A stretch of 18,707 nt of DNA, taken from NCBI GenBank assembly GCA_003164375.1, contig PLTE01000227.1, forward strand, positions 1 to 18,707. The letters run 5' to 3'. This DNA comes from Hyphomicrobiales bacterium (GTDB lineage: Bacteria > Pseudomonadota > Alphaproteobacteria > Rhizobiales > Xanthobacteraceae). A program made the position numbers and the translations under genes. Numbering within the stretch: the stretch's first letter is position 1; each line of letters opens with the position of its first letter. The notes under the pieces were generated by a model that saw only the letters and a program-made list of their open reading frames with translations, was not told the DNA's origin and did no database searches. Shown piece by piece: positions 6,822 through 13,966 of the stretch.

Positions 6822-7736
6822 TCAGGTATCGCGTGCAGCTTTCAGATGCGCCATGACCTTGGCGCGGAGCGCGGCCTGTTCGTCGACGCTCCACTTGCGA
6901 AATCCCTCGCCCGATTTGAACCCGAGTTTACCGTCAGCGACAAGTCCTTGCAGATAAGGCGACGGCGACGGCCGGCTGTCGATCGCCGGTAGCACGGTAT
7001 TGTGAATGGCAAGCGTGAGATCGGTGCCGACGAGATCGGCGTTTTCCAGCGGGCCGAGCACGGCAAGGCGGCGGCCGAACGAGGCCTTGATGACCGCATC
7101 GACGGTCGCGGCATCGCAGATGCCTTGCTCCACCAGCGCAATCGCCTCACGCCACAGCGCATGCTGCAGCCGATTGCCGATAAAGCCCGGGACGTCCTTT
7201 TTGACATGTGCCGGCTTCTTACCGGCGGCTTCATGCAGTTGCATCGTGAAGGCGACGGTCTGTGGCGACGTCCATTGCGTTTCGATCACTTCGACGAGCG
7301 GCACCAAAAACGGCGGATTCCACCAATGCGTGCCGACGGCGCGCTCGCGCCACTGCAGCCCTTGCATGATCGAGGTGATTGGGATGACCGAAGTATTGCT
7401 GGCGAGGATTGCGTCGGGACGCACGTGGCGCTCGATCTCCGCAAACAGCTTTTGCTTCAGCGGCAAATCCTCCAAGACCGCCTCGACGACGTAATCGGCA
7501 TGGCGCACCGCTTGGGCAAGATCCGCGCATGGCGTGACCCGCAATGCCACGCTCTCGTCATCGCCGAGATCGCGCAGGTTCGCCGCAATACGCGATCTCA
7601 CGGTTCCGAGGTTTGTGGCGAACGAGTCCGTGATGGCGACATCATGGCCGGCCAGCGCGAAGACCTGCGCGATGCCGTGCCCCATCAATCCGGCGCCGAC
7701 GACCGCGATGCGTGCCTTCGCGCCCTCTATGGCCAT
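6822..7736 (-). CDS. 3-hydroxyacyl-CoA dehydrogenase family protein (lambda-crystallin-like features)
   Basis: This is a 304-residue NAD-dependent dehydrogenase with the Rossmann motif GAGLMGHG at 14-21, SNTSVIP at 113-119, the catalytic-region motif THWWNPPFLVPLVEV at 136-150 with His137, Asn140 and Glu149, and the C-terminal domain start DVPGFIGNRLQHA at 181-193. The family oxidises 3-hydroxyacyl-CoA or free 3-hydroxy acids. The WWNPPFLVPLVEV segment and LGPLENADLVG (227-237) recall lambda-crystallin/L-gulonate 3-dehydrogenase and carnitine dehydrogenase more than the HFFNP of beta-oxidation enzymes, so a non-CoA substrate is possible. I chose ATG at 7736, two bases after the SDR stop; the longer frame upstream overlaps the SDR gene and has no family match. 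Confidence 0.88.
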   Translation of the reverse strand: MAIEGAKARIAVVGAGLMGHGIAQVFALAGHDVAITDSFATNLGTVRSRIAANLRDLGDDESVALRVTPCADLAQAVRHADYVVEAVLEDLPLKQKLFAEIERHVRPDAILASNTSVIPITSIMQGLQWRERAVGTHWWNPPFLVPLVEVIETQWTSPQTVAFTMQLHEAAGKKPAHVKKDVPGFIGNRLQHALWREAIALVEQGICDAATVDAVIKASFGRRLAVLGPLENADLVGTDLTLAIHNTVLPAIDSRPSPSPYLQGLVADGKLGFKSGEGFRKWSVDEQAALRAKVMAHLKAARDT

Positions 7737-7738
7737 CG

Positions 7739-8545
7739 TCAACCTGCCGTGTAGCCGCCGTCGGCGTAAAGAATGTGTCCGGTGTAGAAATCGGACGCCT
7801 TGGAGGCGAGAAACAACAGTGGTCCGGCAAGATCCTCCGGCTCGCCGAGGCGGCCTTTGGGCACCCGCGTTAGAAATCCCGCGCGGACAGTCTTGCCCCG
7901 TTCGTCGTCGGCGAACATCCATTCGGTCAGCGGCGAGCGAAAGACGGTTGGCCCAAGGGCGTTTACCGTGATGCCGGCGCCGCCGAGTTCGCAGCCGAGT
8001 GCCTTCGTGATGCCGTCAACCGCCGACTTCGACGCACAATAGGCGGTGTAACCGGCCGGGTGACCGAGCAAACCGCGCGCCGAGGACATCAGAATGATCT
8101 TGCCGCCGCGGCCCTGCTTGATCATCTGCCGCGCCGAACTTCGCGCCATTAGCCACGATTGGGTGACATTGGCGTCCATCACGTCAAGGAAATCCTCCGT
8201 CTTCTGGTCGACGATCTTCGACACCTTGTTCTGTCCCGACGCCACGACCAAAATGTCGAGGCTGCCGAACTTGTCGACCGCGGTCGCGACGATGGCATCG
8301 CAGTTTGCTTCGGAGCTCGGGCGCTTGGCGATTACTTCGGCTTTGCCACCGAGACTGCTGCATTCCGCGGCGAGCTTTTTCAGTCCTTCGGCATTGTTCG
8401 CGGCGATGACAACGTCGGCTCCGGACGCAGCCAACGTCTTGGCCGCCAGTGCGCCGAACGCTCCGGTCGCACCGGTGACGATCGCGATCTTGCCGCGGAC
8501 GTCGAACAAAGAGGCCGGATTTTTCAGGAAATCTTCGGACATCAT
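7739..8545 (-). CDS. SDR family NAD(P)-dependent oxidoreductase
   Basis: The 268-residue protein is a classical short-chain dehydrogenase/reductase. It has the cofactor motif TGATGAFG at 24-31, the structural Asn126 (ANVTQS), a Ser154/155 pair, and YCASK at 169-173 carrying the catalytic Tyr and Lys. The C-terminus ends in GHILYADGGYTAG, as usual for the fold. The enzyme should interconvert a hydroxyl and a keto group; the substrate is unknown. Two ATG codons stand in tandem at 8545 and 8542. A strong purine-rich ribosome-binding region (GAGGAGGAGAAGAGGAAC) lies directly upstream. It sits 52 bases after the cupin stop and 2 bases before the dehydrogenase start, within the five-gene operon. 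Confidence 0.92.
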   Translation of the reverse strand: MMSEDFLKNPASLFDVRGKIAIVTGATGAFGALAAKTLAASGADVVIAANNAEGLKKLAAECSSLGGKAEVIAKRPSSEANCDAIVATAVDKFGSLDILVVASGQNKVSKIVDQKTEDFLDVMDANVTQSWLMARSSARQMIKQGRGGKIILMSSARGLLGHPAGYTAYCASKSAVDGITKALGCELGGAGITVNALGPTVFRSPLTEWMFADDERGKTVRAGFLTRVPKGRLGEPEDLAGPLLFLASKASDFYTGHILYADGGYTAG

Positions 8546-8597
8546 GTTCCTCTTCTCCTCCTCCCCGCAAATGGGGCGAAGGTCGGGATGAGGTGAT

Positions 8598-8936
8598 TCA
8601 CTTCACTGGCGCGACCGCCACGAAGATCGTGCAAACGTCGTTGCCGCGATTGATGATCTCGCGGTCTTCGTTCGATCCTATCACGCAGGAATCGTATTTC
8701 TTCAGTACCGTCTCCTTGCCGCCGACGATGACGGTCAATTCGCCTTCGAGCACGAAGTAGATTTTCTCCGGCGGCGAAGCATCCGGCCCGGCACCGCCGC
8801 CCGGCAGGAAATGCGAGACGCCGGCGATCAGTGTCCGCGTCCCGCCGGCTTCCGCGCCGAACAGACGCAGCGACGAATAAGCGCGATGGTTCGGCGCCTC
8901 GTAAGGCTTGGCTTCGCTGAAACGCTTGAGCTGCAT
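8598..8936 (-). CDS. Small single-domain cupin with degenerate metal site
   Basis: The 112-residue protein has the cupin core: PGGGAGPDASPPEKIYFVLE (about 45-64) followed by GELTVIVGGKE and, in the second motif, IGSNEDREIINRGND (about 86-100). In typical cupins the first motif holds HxH plus Glu and the second a His. Here the HxH positions read D52-A-S54, Glu57 remains, and the second-motif His is replaced by Arg92. The protein probably does not bind metal as normal cupins do and may be a sugar/small-molecule binder, stabiliser or metal-free isomerase. ATG at 8936 overlaps the cyclase stop (TGATG), which points to coupled translation and a functional link with the cyclase. The specific role is unknown. 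Confidence 0.85.
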   Translation of the reverse strand: MQLKRFSEAKPYEAPNHRAYSSLRLFGAEAGGTRTLIAGVSHFLPGGGAGPDASPPEKIYFVLEGELTVIVGGKETVLKKYDSCVIGSNEDREIINRGNDVCTIFVAVAPVK

Positions 8937-9778
8937 CAGAACTTCTCCCCCTTTTCGATACGGTAGGCGCCCTTCGGATCGACGATGGCGACGAGCCGGA
9001 TGATGCAGCCGTCGCCGCGATCCCAGTTCCACGGAAAGAACGCGAAGGTACAGCGCCGGCCGGTGACCTTGTCGATATCGCCGCCGATATTCTCGATGCC
9101 GAGGATGCCGTTCTTGAACAGGATCCGGTGCACCGGCTCCCAATCCGGAAAATCGTCTTTCCAGTCGCGGCCGCCCGACCATTTCTTGTATTCTTCGGCG
9201 AGATGCGGGTGCAGCGGCCCGTTACGTTGCGGACCGATCGCGGTGGCGAGCGGATGATCGTTGGCTTGCGTATCGTGGCCGACGACCTTCACTTTTTTCT
9301 CGACGAACCACTCGCCCGCCGACGGTACGAAGCCGGGCGAACGGCAGAAATAGTCCTCACTGTCTTCGTAAAACTTGTGCCAGCCGGTGTTGACGATCAC
9401 CACGTCGCGCGGGCGGACGATCTTGCCGGCCGCCTTTTCCAGATCATCGTAAGTGATCTGCTCCCATTTCTTCTTTGGAATCGAGATCACGATGCCGGAG
9501 CCGAAGAAATGCGGCAGCGGCACCTCGTCGATGAACGGAGTTCCCTGAATGACATGCGCCGGCGCATCGATATGGGTGGTGTTGTGCATCGACGTGGTGA
9601 TGCGCTGCGACAGCACGCCCGATTTGGCCATGTAGTGGATGCGCTCGATCTTGACGTCTTCGAAATACGGCCAGTTCGGCGACTGATAACCGAAGCGATG
9701 CGATAAATTATAGAACTCCAGCCCCATGCTGTTTTTGAAATTTTCTTCGAACGCGACGCCACGAATTTTCTTGGCCAC
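8936..9778 (-). CDS. Cyclase-family metal-dependent hydrolase (kynurenine formamidase/isatin hydrolase superfamily)
   Basis: The 280-residue protein belongs to the 'putative cyclase' superfamily, whose known members hydrolyse amide, lactam or lactone bonds using Mn or Zn. The hallmark HxGTHxDxPxH appears as HNTTHIDAPAH at 65-75. His65, His69, Asp71 and His75 are kept, while the usual Gly is Thr67. NLSHRFG at 24-30 and VVIVNTGWHKF at about 126-136 are further family-like segments. The start is GTG at 9778, with GGGAGG spaced six bases upstream; an ATG at 9783 is in another frame. It is the first gene of the cyclase-cupin-SDR-dehydrogenase-binding protein operon. It should open a cyclic or amide substrate; the identity of that substrate is unknown. 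Confidence 0.88.
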   Translation of the reverse strand: MAKKIRGVAFEENFKNSMGLEFYNLSHRFGYQSPNWPYFEDVKIERIHYMAKSGVLSQRITTSMHNTTHIDAPAHVIQGTPFIDEVPLPHFFGSGIVISIPKKKWEQITYDDLEKAAGKIVRPRDVVIVNTGWHKFYEDSEDYFCRSPGFVPSAGEWFVEKKVKVVGHDTQANDHPLATAIGPQRNGPLHPHLAEEYKKWSGGRDWKDDFPDWEPVHRILFKNGILGIENIGGDIDKVTGRRCTFAFFPWNWDRGDGCIIRLVAIVDPKGAYRIEKGEKF

Positions 9779-9783
9779 GGCAT

Positions 9784-9951
9784 CCTCCCTTTACTTTCAG
9801 CAGCGCTGTTCTTGCGGCAGACCTGCGCGTCAAAGCTGTATCAAATTATGAGCCATCTGTATCGCATGATGGTTTGCAATGCAATTGGTCCGCCGTCGGG
9901 GACGCCCCGATGTGTCGGCGACGCGCCCTTGCCGCCGTTCAGCGCGGCGGT
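9784..9951 (-). promoter_or_regulatory. Promoter region of the cyclase operon with palindromic elements
   Basis: This 168-base gap between the iclR stop and the cyclase start holds an 11-bp palindrome TTGCAATGCAA at 9874-9884 and a dyad CCATC/GATGG at 9853-9872. A candidate minus-strand -10 box, CATAAT, reads from 9850 to 9845. The palindrome would lie about 23 bases upstream of that -10, near the -36 to -46 position typical of an activator site. No clear -35 box is visible. Part of the palindrome (GCAATGCAA) recurs in the iclR/TRAP intergenic region, which suggests shared control. Confidence 0.45.
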
Positions 9952-10761
9952 TCAAGCCGCCGCGGCGGTGAAGTGATCTTCGAGCGTGCGCAATGTCGCG
10001 AGCAGGCGCTTGGCGATGAAATCCTGACGGTCGTAAAAGCGTGGCGCCGGCACCGGTACCGATATCGCTACGGAATTACCAAGCGGATCCTTCAACGCGA
10101 CACCGACGGCGCAAATGCCGAGCGTATGTTCCTCGCGGTCGAAAGCGACACCGGTCTTACGGACGGTCTTCAAGTCCCGTAGCAGTTCGGCGAGCGAGCC
10201 GACCGAGTTAGGCGTGCGTTTTTCATAAGTGCGGCCGATCAGACGTTCGATCGTGTCATCGTCAAGCCGCGCCAGATGGGCCTTACCGTTCGCCGTGCAG
10301 TAGAGCGGAAAGGTCTCGCCGACGCCGGAAACGGTGCGTAATCGCTGCGAGCCGATGACCTGATCGATGAAAATCAGGCGGTCGCGCTTTACCGCCGCGA
10401 GATCGACGGTCTCGCGCAACTCGTTGGACAGGCTGACCAGGAACGGCCGCGCGGCCGAGACGAAATCGGTCGACACCGAGGCCGCGAGGCGCAGGATGGT
10501 CGGCCCGAGTCGCACCCGACCCGTCGGCGACGCCGCGATCAGCAATTTCTCAGCCGCCAGAGCGGCAACAATGCGCTGCACGGTCGAGCGCGCCAGGTTG
10601 ACCTGCTGTGCAATCTGCCCGAGGCTCAAGCCGCTCTGCTGGCCTTCCAGTGCGCGCAAAATCGAAACCGCCCGCGCGATGACTTGAACTTGGCTCTTAT
10701 CGATTTGGCTTTTATCGATCCGGCTTTTATCGGCCCGGGTTTGATCCTCAACGTGCTTCAT
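9952..10761 (-). CDS. IclR-family transcriptional regulator
   Basis: The 269-residue protein has an N-terminal winged helix-turn-helix (about 26-85, with LSLGQIAQQVNLARSTVQRI at 46-65) and a C-terminal IclR effector-binding domain (about 90-265). Family marks are FPLYCTANGKAHLA at 151-164, GICAVGVAL at 215-223 and a SVPVP motif at 234-238. IclR proteins usually sense an aromatic or organic-acid effector and control adjacent catabolic genes. ATG at 10761 (MKHVEDQTRA) is preceded by GAGGCGCTTGGA; a TTG start at 10833 would add 24 residues with no family match. Residues 6-25 form four pentapeptide repeats. It diverges from the TRAP operon and lies upstream of the cyclase operon, so it may regulate both. 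Confidence 0.92.
   Translation of the reverse strand: MKHVEDQTRADKSRIDKSQIDKSQVQVIARAVSILRALEGQQSGLSLGQIAQQVNLARSTVQRIVAALAAEKLLIAASPTGRVRLGPTILRLAASVSTDFVSAARPFLVSLSNELRETVDLAAVKRDRLIFIDQVIGSQRLRTVSGVGETFPLYCTANGKAHLARLDDDTIERLIGRTYEKRTPNSVGSLAELLRDLKTVRKTGVAFDREEHTLGICAVGVALKDPLGNSVAISVPVPAPRFYDRQDFIAKRLLATLRTLEDHFTAAAA
10692..10748 (-). repeat. 15-bp tandem repeat inside the start of the iclR gene
   Basis: On the plus strand GGCTCTTATCGAT (10692-10704), GGCTTTTATCGAT (10707-10719) and GGCTTTTATCGG (10722-10733) recur at exactly 15 bases, with a fourth decayed unit at 10737-10748. In the protein this gives DQTRA-DKSRI-DKSQI-DKSQV. The period is a multiple of three, so gain or loss of a unit keeps the frame. 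Confidence 0.85.
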
Positions 10762-10980
10762 TCCAAGCGCCTCATTCGATGTCCGGCCGAATGTTCGCCG
10801 AACGACCCACGATACGGGACACCCAGCTCGCAATGCAACTTGCGTTCTGGCTCACCTGGTAGTACGGCTAACCCAAAGAACGATACAATAGCGTCAACGA
10901 CGTCCGTGCCTATAGTTCGTCGACCTGCGACGAGCGGATTTTCGGCCGGCATAAGACGCGATCGCCACAGGGAGGAAGAC
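10762..10980. promoter_or_regulatory. Divergent regulatory region between iclR and the TRAP operon
   Basis: These 219 bases carry several dyads. CATTCG-N9-CGAATG lies at 10773-10793, overlapped by the 11-bp palindrome GTTCGCCGAAC at 10793-10803. CGCAA-TGCAAC-TTGCG lies at 10829-10844 and contains GCAATGCAA (10830-10838), also present upstream of the cyclase operon. A possible plus-strand -10 box TACAAT is at 10884-10889, without a clear -35. A strong ribosome-binding site, AGGGAGGAAGAC, directly precedes the ATG at 10981. The first pair of dyads is close to the iclR start and would suit autoregulation. Operator roles are inferred. Confidence 0.5.
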
Positions 10981-11991
10981 ATGTCGTCGGGACGCAACCT
11001 CACGACTATCGTGGCGGCGACCGCCGTGGCACTCGCGCTCGCAAGCCCGGCCGTAGCGCAAACCATCGAGCTCAAGGTTTCGCACTTCCTGCCCGCAAAC
11101 CACACCTTCCAAAAGGCGATGGTAGCGTGGGGCGAGGAGCTCGACAAAGCATCCAACGGTCGCCTCAAGCTCGATATCTATCCTGCCGGCCAGCTCGGCG
11201 GCGGACCCAATCGGGAATTCGACGCGGCACGCAACGGCAGCGTCGACATCGCAATCAGCCTGCATGGAGCGACGCCCGGCAGATATTCCATGACGGAGCT
11301 CGCCAGCTTGCCTTTTGCATCGCCGCAAGCCGGACTGACCAGCGCCATCACTTCCAAGCGACTCACCGAACTGGCGCCGATCTACCTCGCCAAGGAACAC
11401 GAAGGCCTCAAGATTCTTTGGATGGCGGCAACCCCGCCGCTGATGTTTCACTCCAAAACGCCGATCCACACGATCGAGGACTTCAAGGGCAAGCGTATCC
11501 GCTACGCCGGCATCCAGTTCAAAAACATCATCGATTCGCTCGGCGGCGTCCCACTGTTGGTACCGCCGCAGGAAACTCAGGACGCGCTCGCCAAGGGCAT
11601 CATCGATGCCGCCACGTTTCCGTACGAGGGCGCCGCCAGTTTCGACATCGCGACGGTTGCCAAATACACGCTTGAGCCCGGCGTGAGCTCGGCAACGTTC
11701 GCGGTGGTGATGAATCCGGCAAGATACGCTTCTCTGCCCGACGATCTGAAAGCGCTGATCGACAAGACCACCGGGCCTGTCGCGGCGGAGAAATTCGGCG
11801 AAGCCTGGGACGAGGCGGAGCACCAGGGTAAGGTCAGCATGCTCGCCGAGGGTACTCAAGTTTACGTCCTGCCCCCGGTTGAGCTTGCCAAGATGAAGCA
11901 GGCTTTCGCGCCGCAAGTTGACGCAGCGATCGCCGCGGTTGAAAAGCAGGGCAAGCCCGGCCGCAAGTTCTTCGAAGACTATACGAAATGA
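10981..11991 (+). CDS. TRAP transporter substrate-binding protein, DctP family
   Basis: The 336-residue protein is the periplasmic solute receptor of a TRAP transporter. It has a Sec signal peptide (hydrophobic 9-22, cleavage near AVAQ at 24-27). The mature start is IELKVSHFLPANHTFQKAM, then LKLDIYPAGQLGGGPNREFD at 62-81 and the ligand-lobe segment FKGKRIRYAG at 168-177, where DctP proteins place the arginine that binds the substrate carboxylate. The ligand is therefore probably an organic acid. ATG at 10981 has AGGGAGGAAGAC directly upstream; the longer frame back to 10684 overlaps the iclR gene and has no signal-peptide logic. It is the first gene of the plus-strand operon, 82 bases before the small membrane subunit. 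Confidence 0.93.
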   Translation: MSSGRNLTTIVAATAVALALASPAVAQTIELKVSHFLPANHTFQKAMVAWGEELDKASNGRLKLDIYPAGQLGGGPNREFDAARNGSVDIAISLHGATPGRYSMTELASLPFASPQAGLTSAITSKRLTELAPIYLAKEHEGLKILWMAATPPLMFHSKTPIHTIEDFKGKRIRYAGIQFKNIIDSLGGVPLLVPPQETQDALAKGIIDAATFPYEGAASFDIATVAKYTLEPGVSSATFAVVMNPARYASLPDDLKALIDKTTGPVAAEKFGEAWDEAEHQGKVSMLAEGTQVYVLPPVELAKMKQAFAPQVDAAIAAVEKQGKPGRKFFEDYTK

Positions 11992-12030
11992 GAAGACGGA
12001 GCGTGCCTGGCGGTCGCCGCGCGCACCTTA

Positions 12031-12047
12031 CGTCCGGCCGGCGGACG
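12031..12047 (+). promoter_or_regulatory. Intergenic hairpin between TRAP binding protein and membrane subunit genes
   Basis: CGTCCG (12031-12036) pairs perfectly with CGGACG (12042-12047) around a GCCGG loop, in the 82-base gap after the binding-protein stop. There is no T-run, so it is not a typical terminator. Such hairpins often protect the upstream mRNA or partly attenuate read-through, which would raise the receptor level over the membrane subunits. That role is inferred. Confidence 0.4.
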
Positions 12048-12073
12048 AGCGAGATTGAGCAGGCACTTTTGCG

Positions 12074-12577
12074 ATGGCTCTAGATCAACAATCCACGCCG
12101 CTGATCGCCCGACTGCAGCGTGCGCAGTTCCGCCTCGCCGCCACCGCGCTCCTGGTCATGATGATGGGCACGGTAATCGACGTGTTCTTTCGCTACGCTT
12201 TCAACATGCCGTTGCGCATCTCCTACGACCTCGTCGAGAGCATGCTGGTCATCTATGTGTTCCACGGCATGGCCGGCGCATTCCTCAAGCGTCGCAACAT
12301 TGTGATCGACATCGTCGACGCGATGGTCGACCCGCGGGTCGTGCAAGCCCTCATCGTCATGGCCGACATCGTGTCGGTGCTATGCCTGGCAATCTTCGCC
12401 TATGCGATGATCCGTCCGGGCCTGCAGGCGTTCGACTACGGCGACCACAAGCTCGAACTCGGATTGCCGCTCTATGTGTTGTGGATTTTCGCGTTTGCCG
12501 GAATCTGCGGAACGATTTTGTGCGCAGTGGCGGCACTGATCGGCCACCTGAGAGCACGTAACGGGATAATATCGTGA
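12074..12577 (+). CDS. TRAP transporter small permease subunit, DctQ family
   Basis: The 167-residue protein has the usual DctQ layout of four membrane helices, at about 22-42, 52-75, 90-115 and 130-155. Family-like segments include VIDVFFRYAFNMPLRISYDL at about 34-53 and the basic stretch AFLKRRNIVIDIV at about 69-81. It is the small membrane subunit that pairs with DctM and helps dock the substrate-loaded receptor. ATG at 12074 gives a typical family length; the ribosome-binding site is modest (GAGCAGG). The stop overlaps the GTG start of the large subunit by four bases (GTGA), showing tight translational coupling. Confidence 0.92.
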   Translation: MALDQQSTPLIARLQRAQFRLAATALLVMMMGTVIDVFFRYAFNMPLRISYDLVESMLVIYVFHGMAGAFLKRRNIVIDIVDAMVDPRVVQALIVMADIVSVLCLAIFAYAMIRPGLQAFDYGDHKLELGLPLYVLWIFAFAGICGTILCAVAALIGHLRARNGIIS

Positions 12578-13878
12578 GTCCGCCGCTGATCGGAGCCGCC
12601 GGCATCGGCGTGCTGCTGGTGTTGCTGTTTCTGCGGGTGCCGGTGTGGGCGGCGCTGACGCTGGTAGGCTTCGTCGGCAATATTGTGCTGTCGGGACCGC
12701 AGAGCGCTCTCACCATCGCGGGAACAACGCCGTTCGACGTCGCGTCAGCCTATACGCTCTCGGTCATCCCGCTGTTCGTATTGCTCGGCGAGGTCGCGTC
12801 GAACACTCGGCTGTCCGCCGACTTGTTTATCGCGGCGCGCGTGCTGCTATCGGGAGTTCGCGGCGGCTTGGCGATCGCCACGATTGCCGCCTCGGCATGT
12901 TTCGGCGCGGTATGCGGCTCCTCGGTGGTCACCGCGGCAACGATGACGCGCATTGCGTTGCCCGAAATGCGCAAGACCGGATATGACGATCGCCTCGCCG
13001 CCGGAGCGCTCGCCGCCGGCGGCAGCATCGGCATCCTTATCCCGCCTTCGATTATTCTCGTCATCTACGCCGCCGTCGCCGAGCAGTCGGTGCCGAAACT
13101 GTTCGCGGCGGCGCTGATCCCCGGAGTCTTGTTGACCTTGCTGTACATGGCGATCGCCGTGCTGGTCGCTGTGGCGCGCCCGCAATACGCGCCGGCCGCG
13201 CCACCCGCTTCGCTCGCGGCGCGATTGAAGGCCGTTTCCGGTCCGTGGCAATTCATCGTTCTGTTCGTGGTGACGATCGGCGGCATTTATGCAGGCGTTT
13301 TCAGCCCGACGGAAGCCGCCGCGATCGGCGCTTTTGGGGCGATCGTGCTGGGCGCTCTCGGCCGACGCCTGACGTTGCCCGCGCTATGGCAGTCGATCGA
13401 GAGCTCGGTGACGATCAGCTGCCTGCTATTCGCCATCATCATCGGCGCGAACCTGTTTTCGTTTTTCATCGTCCAGACCCACTTCCCGATGCTGCTCGCC
13501 GACGGCGCGCGGGCGATGCATTTACCCGCCCTGGCGGTGATGGCCATGATCATCGTTGCCTACATCGTCATGGGATGCTTTCTCGAAGGCATCGGCATGG
13601 TACTGATTACGGTGCCAGTTTTCCTGCCGCTGGTCATGCATTTTGGCTACGACCCGATCTGGTTTTCGATCATCGTCGTCATCGTCGTCGAAGTCGGACT
13701 GATCCACCCGCCGGTCGGTATGAACCTGTTCGTCATCCAGGCACAGGCGCCGGACGTGCGGATTACCAGCATCTATCGCGGCATCGTACCGTTCTTGATT
13801 GGGCCTTTGATCTTGATCGTGCTCTTGTTCCTGTTCCCACAATTGGCCTTGTGGCTGCCTAAAGCTCTATACGGATGA
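12574..13878 (+). CDS. TRAP transporter large permease subunit, DctM family
   Basis: The 434-residue protein is the cation-driven transport channel of the TRAP system, with about twelve membrane helices and close to the usual family length. Family segments are SVIPLFVLLGEVA at about 63-75, FGAVCGSSVVTAATM at about 109-123, LAAGGSIGILIPPSIILVIY at about 145-164, and the second half with GVFSPTEAAAIGAFGA and VEVGLIHPPVGMNLFVI. The start is GTG at 12574, overlapping the small-subunit stop. Together with the two genes upstream this makes a complete tripartite ATP-independent transporter, likely for a carboxylate. Confidence 0.94.
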   Translation: MSPPLIGAAGIGVLLVLLFLRVPVWAALTLVGFVGNIVLSGPQSALTIAGTTPFDVASAYTLSVIPLFVLLGEVASNTRLSADLFIAARVLLSGVRGGLAIATIAASACFGAVCGSSVVTAATMTRIALPEMRKTGYDDRLAAGALAAGGSIGILIPPSIILVIYAAVAEQSVPKLFAAALIPGVLLTLLYMAIAVLVAVARPQYAPAAPPASLAARLKAVSGPWQFIVLFVVTIGGIYAGVFSPTEAAAIGAFGAIVLGALGRRLTLPALWQSIESSVTISCLLFAIIIGANLFSFFIVQTHFPMLLADGARAMHLPALAVMAMIIVAYIVMGCFLEGIGMVLITVPVFLPLVMHFGYDPIWFSIIVVIVVEVGLIHPPVGMNLFVIQAQAPDVRITSIYRGIVPFLIGPLILIVLLFLFPQLALWLPKALYG

Positions 13879-13966
13879 CGATCAGACCGAATACAAGATA
13901 GAGAAAACTAAACGAGAGATATGTGCGGCCGTCGGGACTTTCTGGCCGCGACACTGCGAGGGGGAA

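Noticed and set aside
5760..6992. 410-codon plus-strand open frame opposite the ABC receptor gene
   Set aside because: It crosses the receptor start, the operon gap and part of the next gene, and its Arg/Gly/Asp-rich product has no motif. It is a shadow frame.
7737..7922. Upstream extension of the 3-hydroxyacyl-CoA dehydrogenase frame
   Set aside because: The added residues overlap the SDR C-terminus in another frame, and the Rossmann fold begins right after ATG 7736.
10692..10748. Tandem repeats considered as a CRISPR array
   Set aside because: The units are contiguous 15-mers without spacers and lie inside a coding frame.
10762..10833. Extension of IclR to a TTG at 10833
   Set aside because: It would cover the dyad-rich promoter region, adds residues without family match, and ATG 10761 has a better upstream signal.
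10894..11916. 340-codon minus-strand open frame opposite the DctP gene
   Set aside because: Antisense to a strongly supported TRAP receptor; composition is that of a shadow frame.
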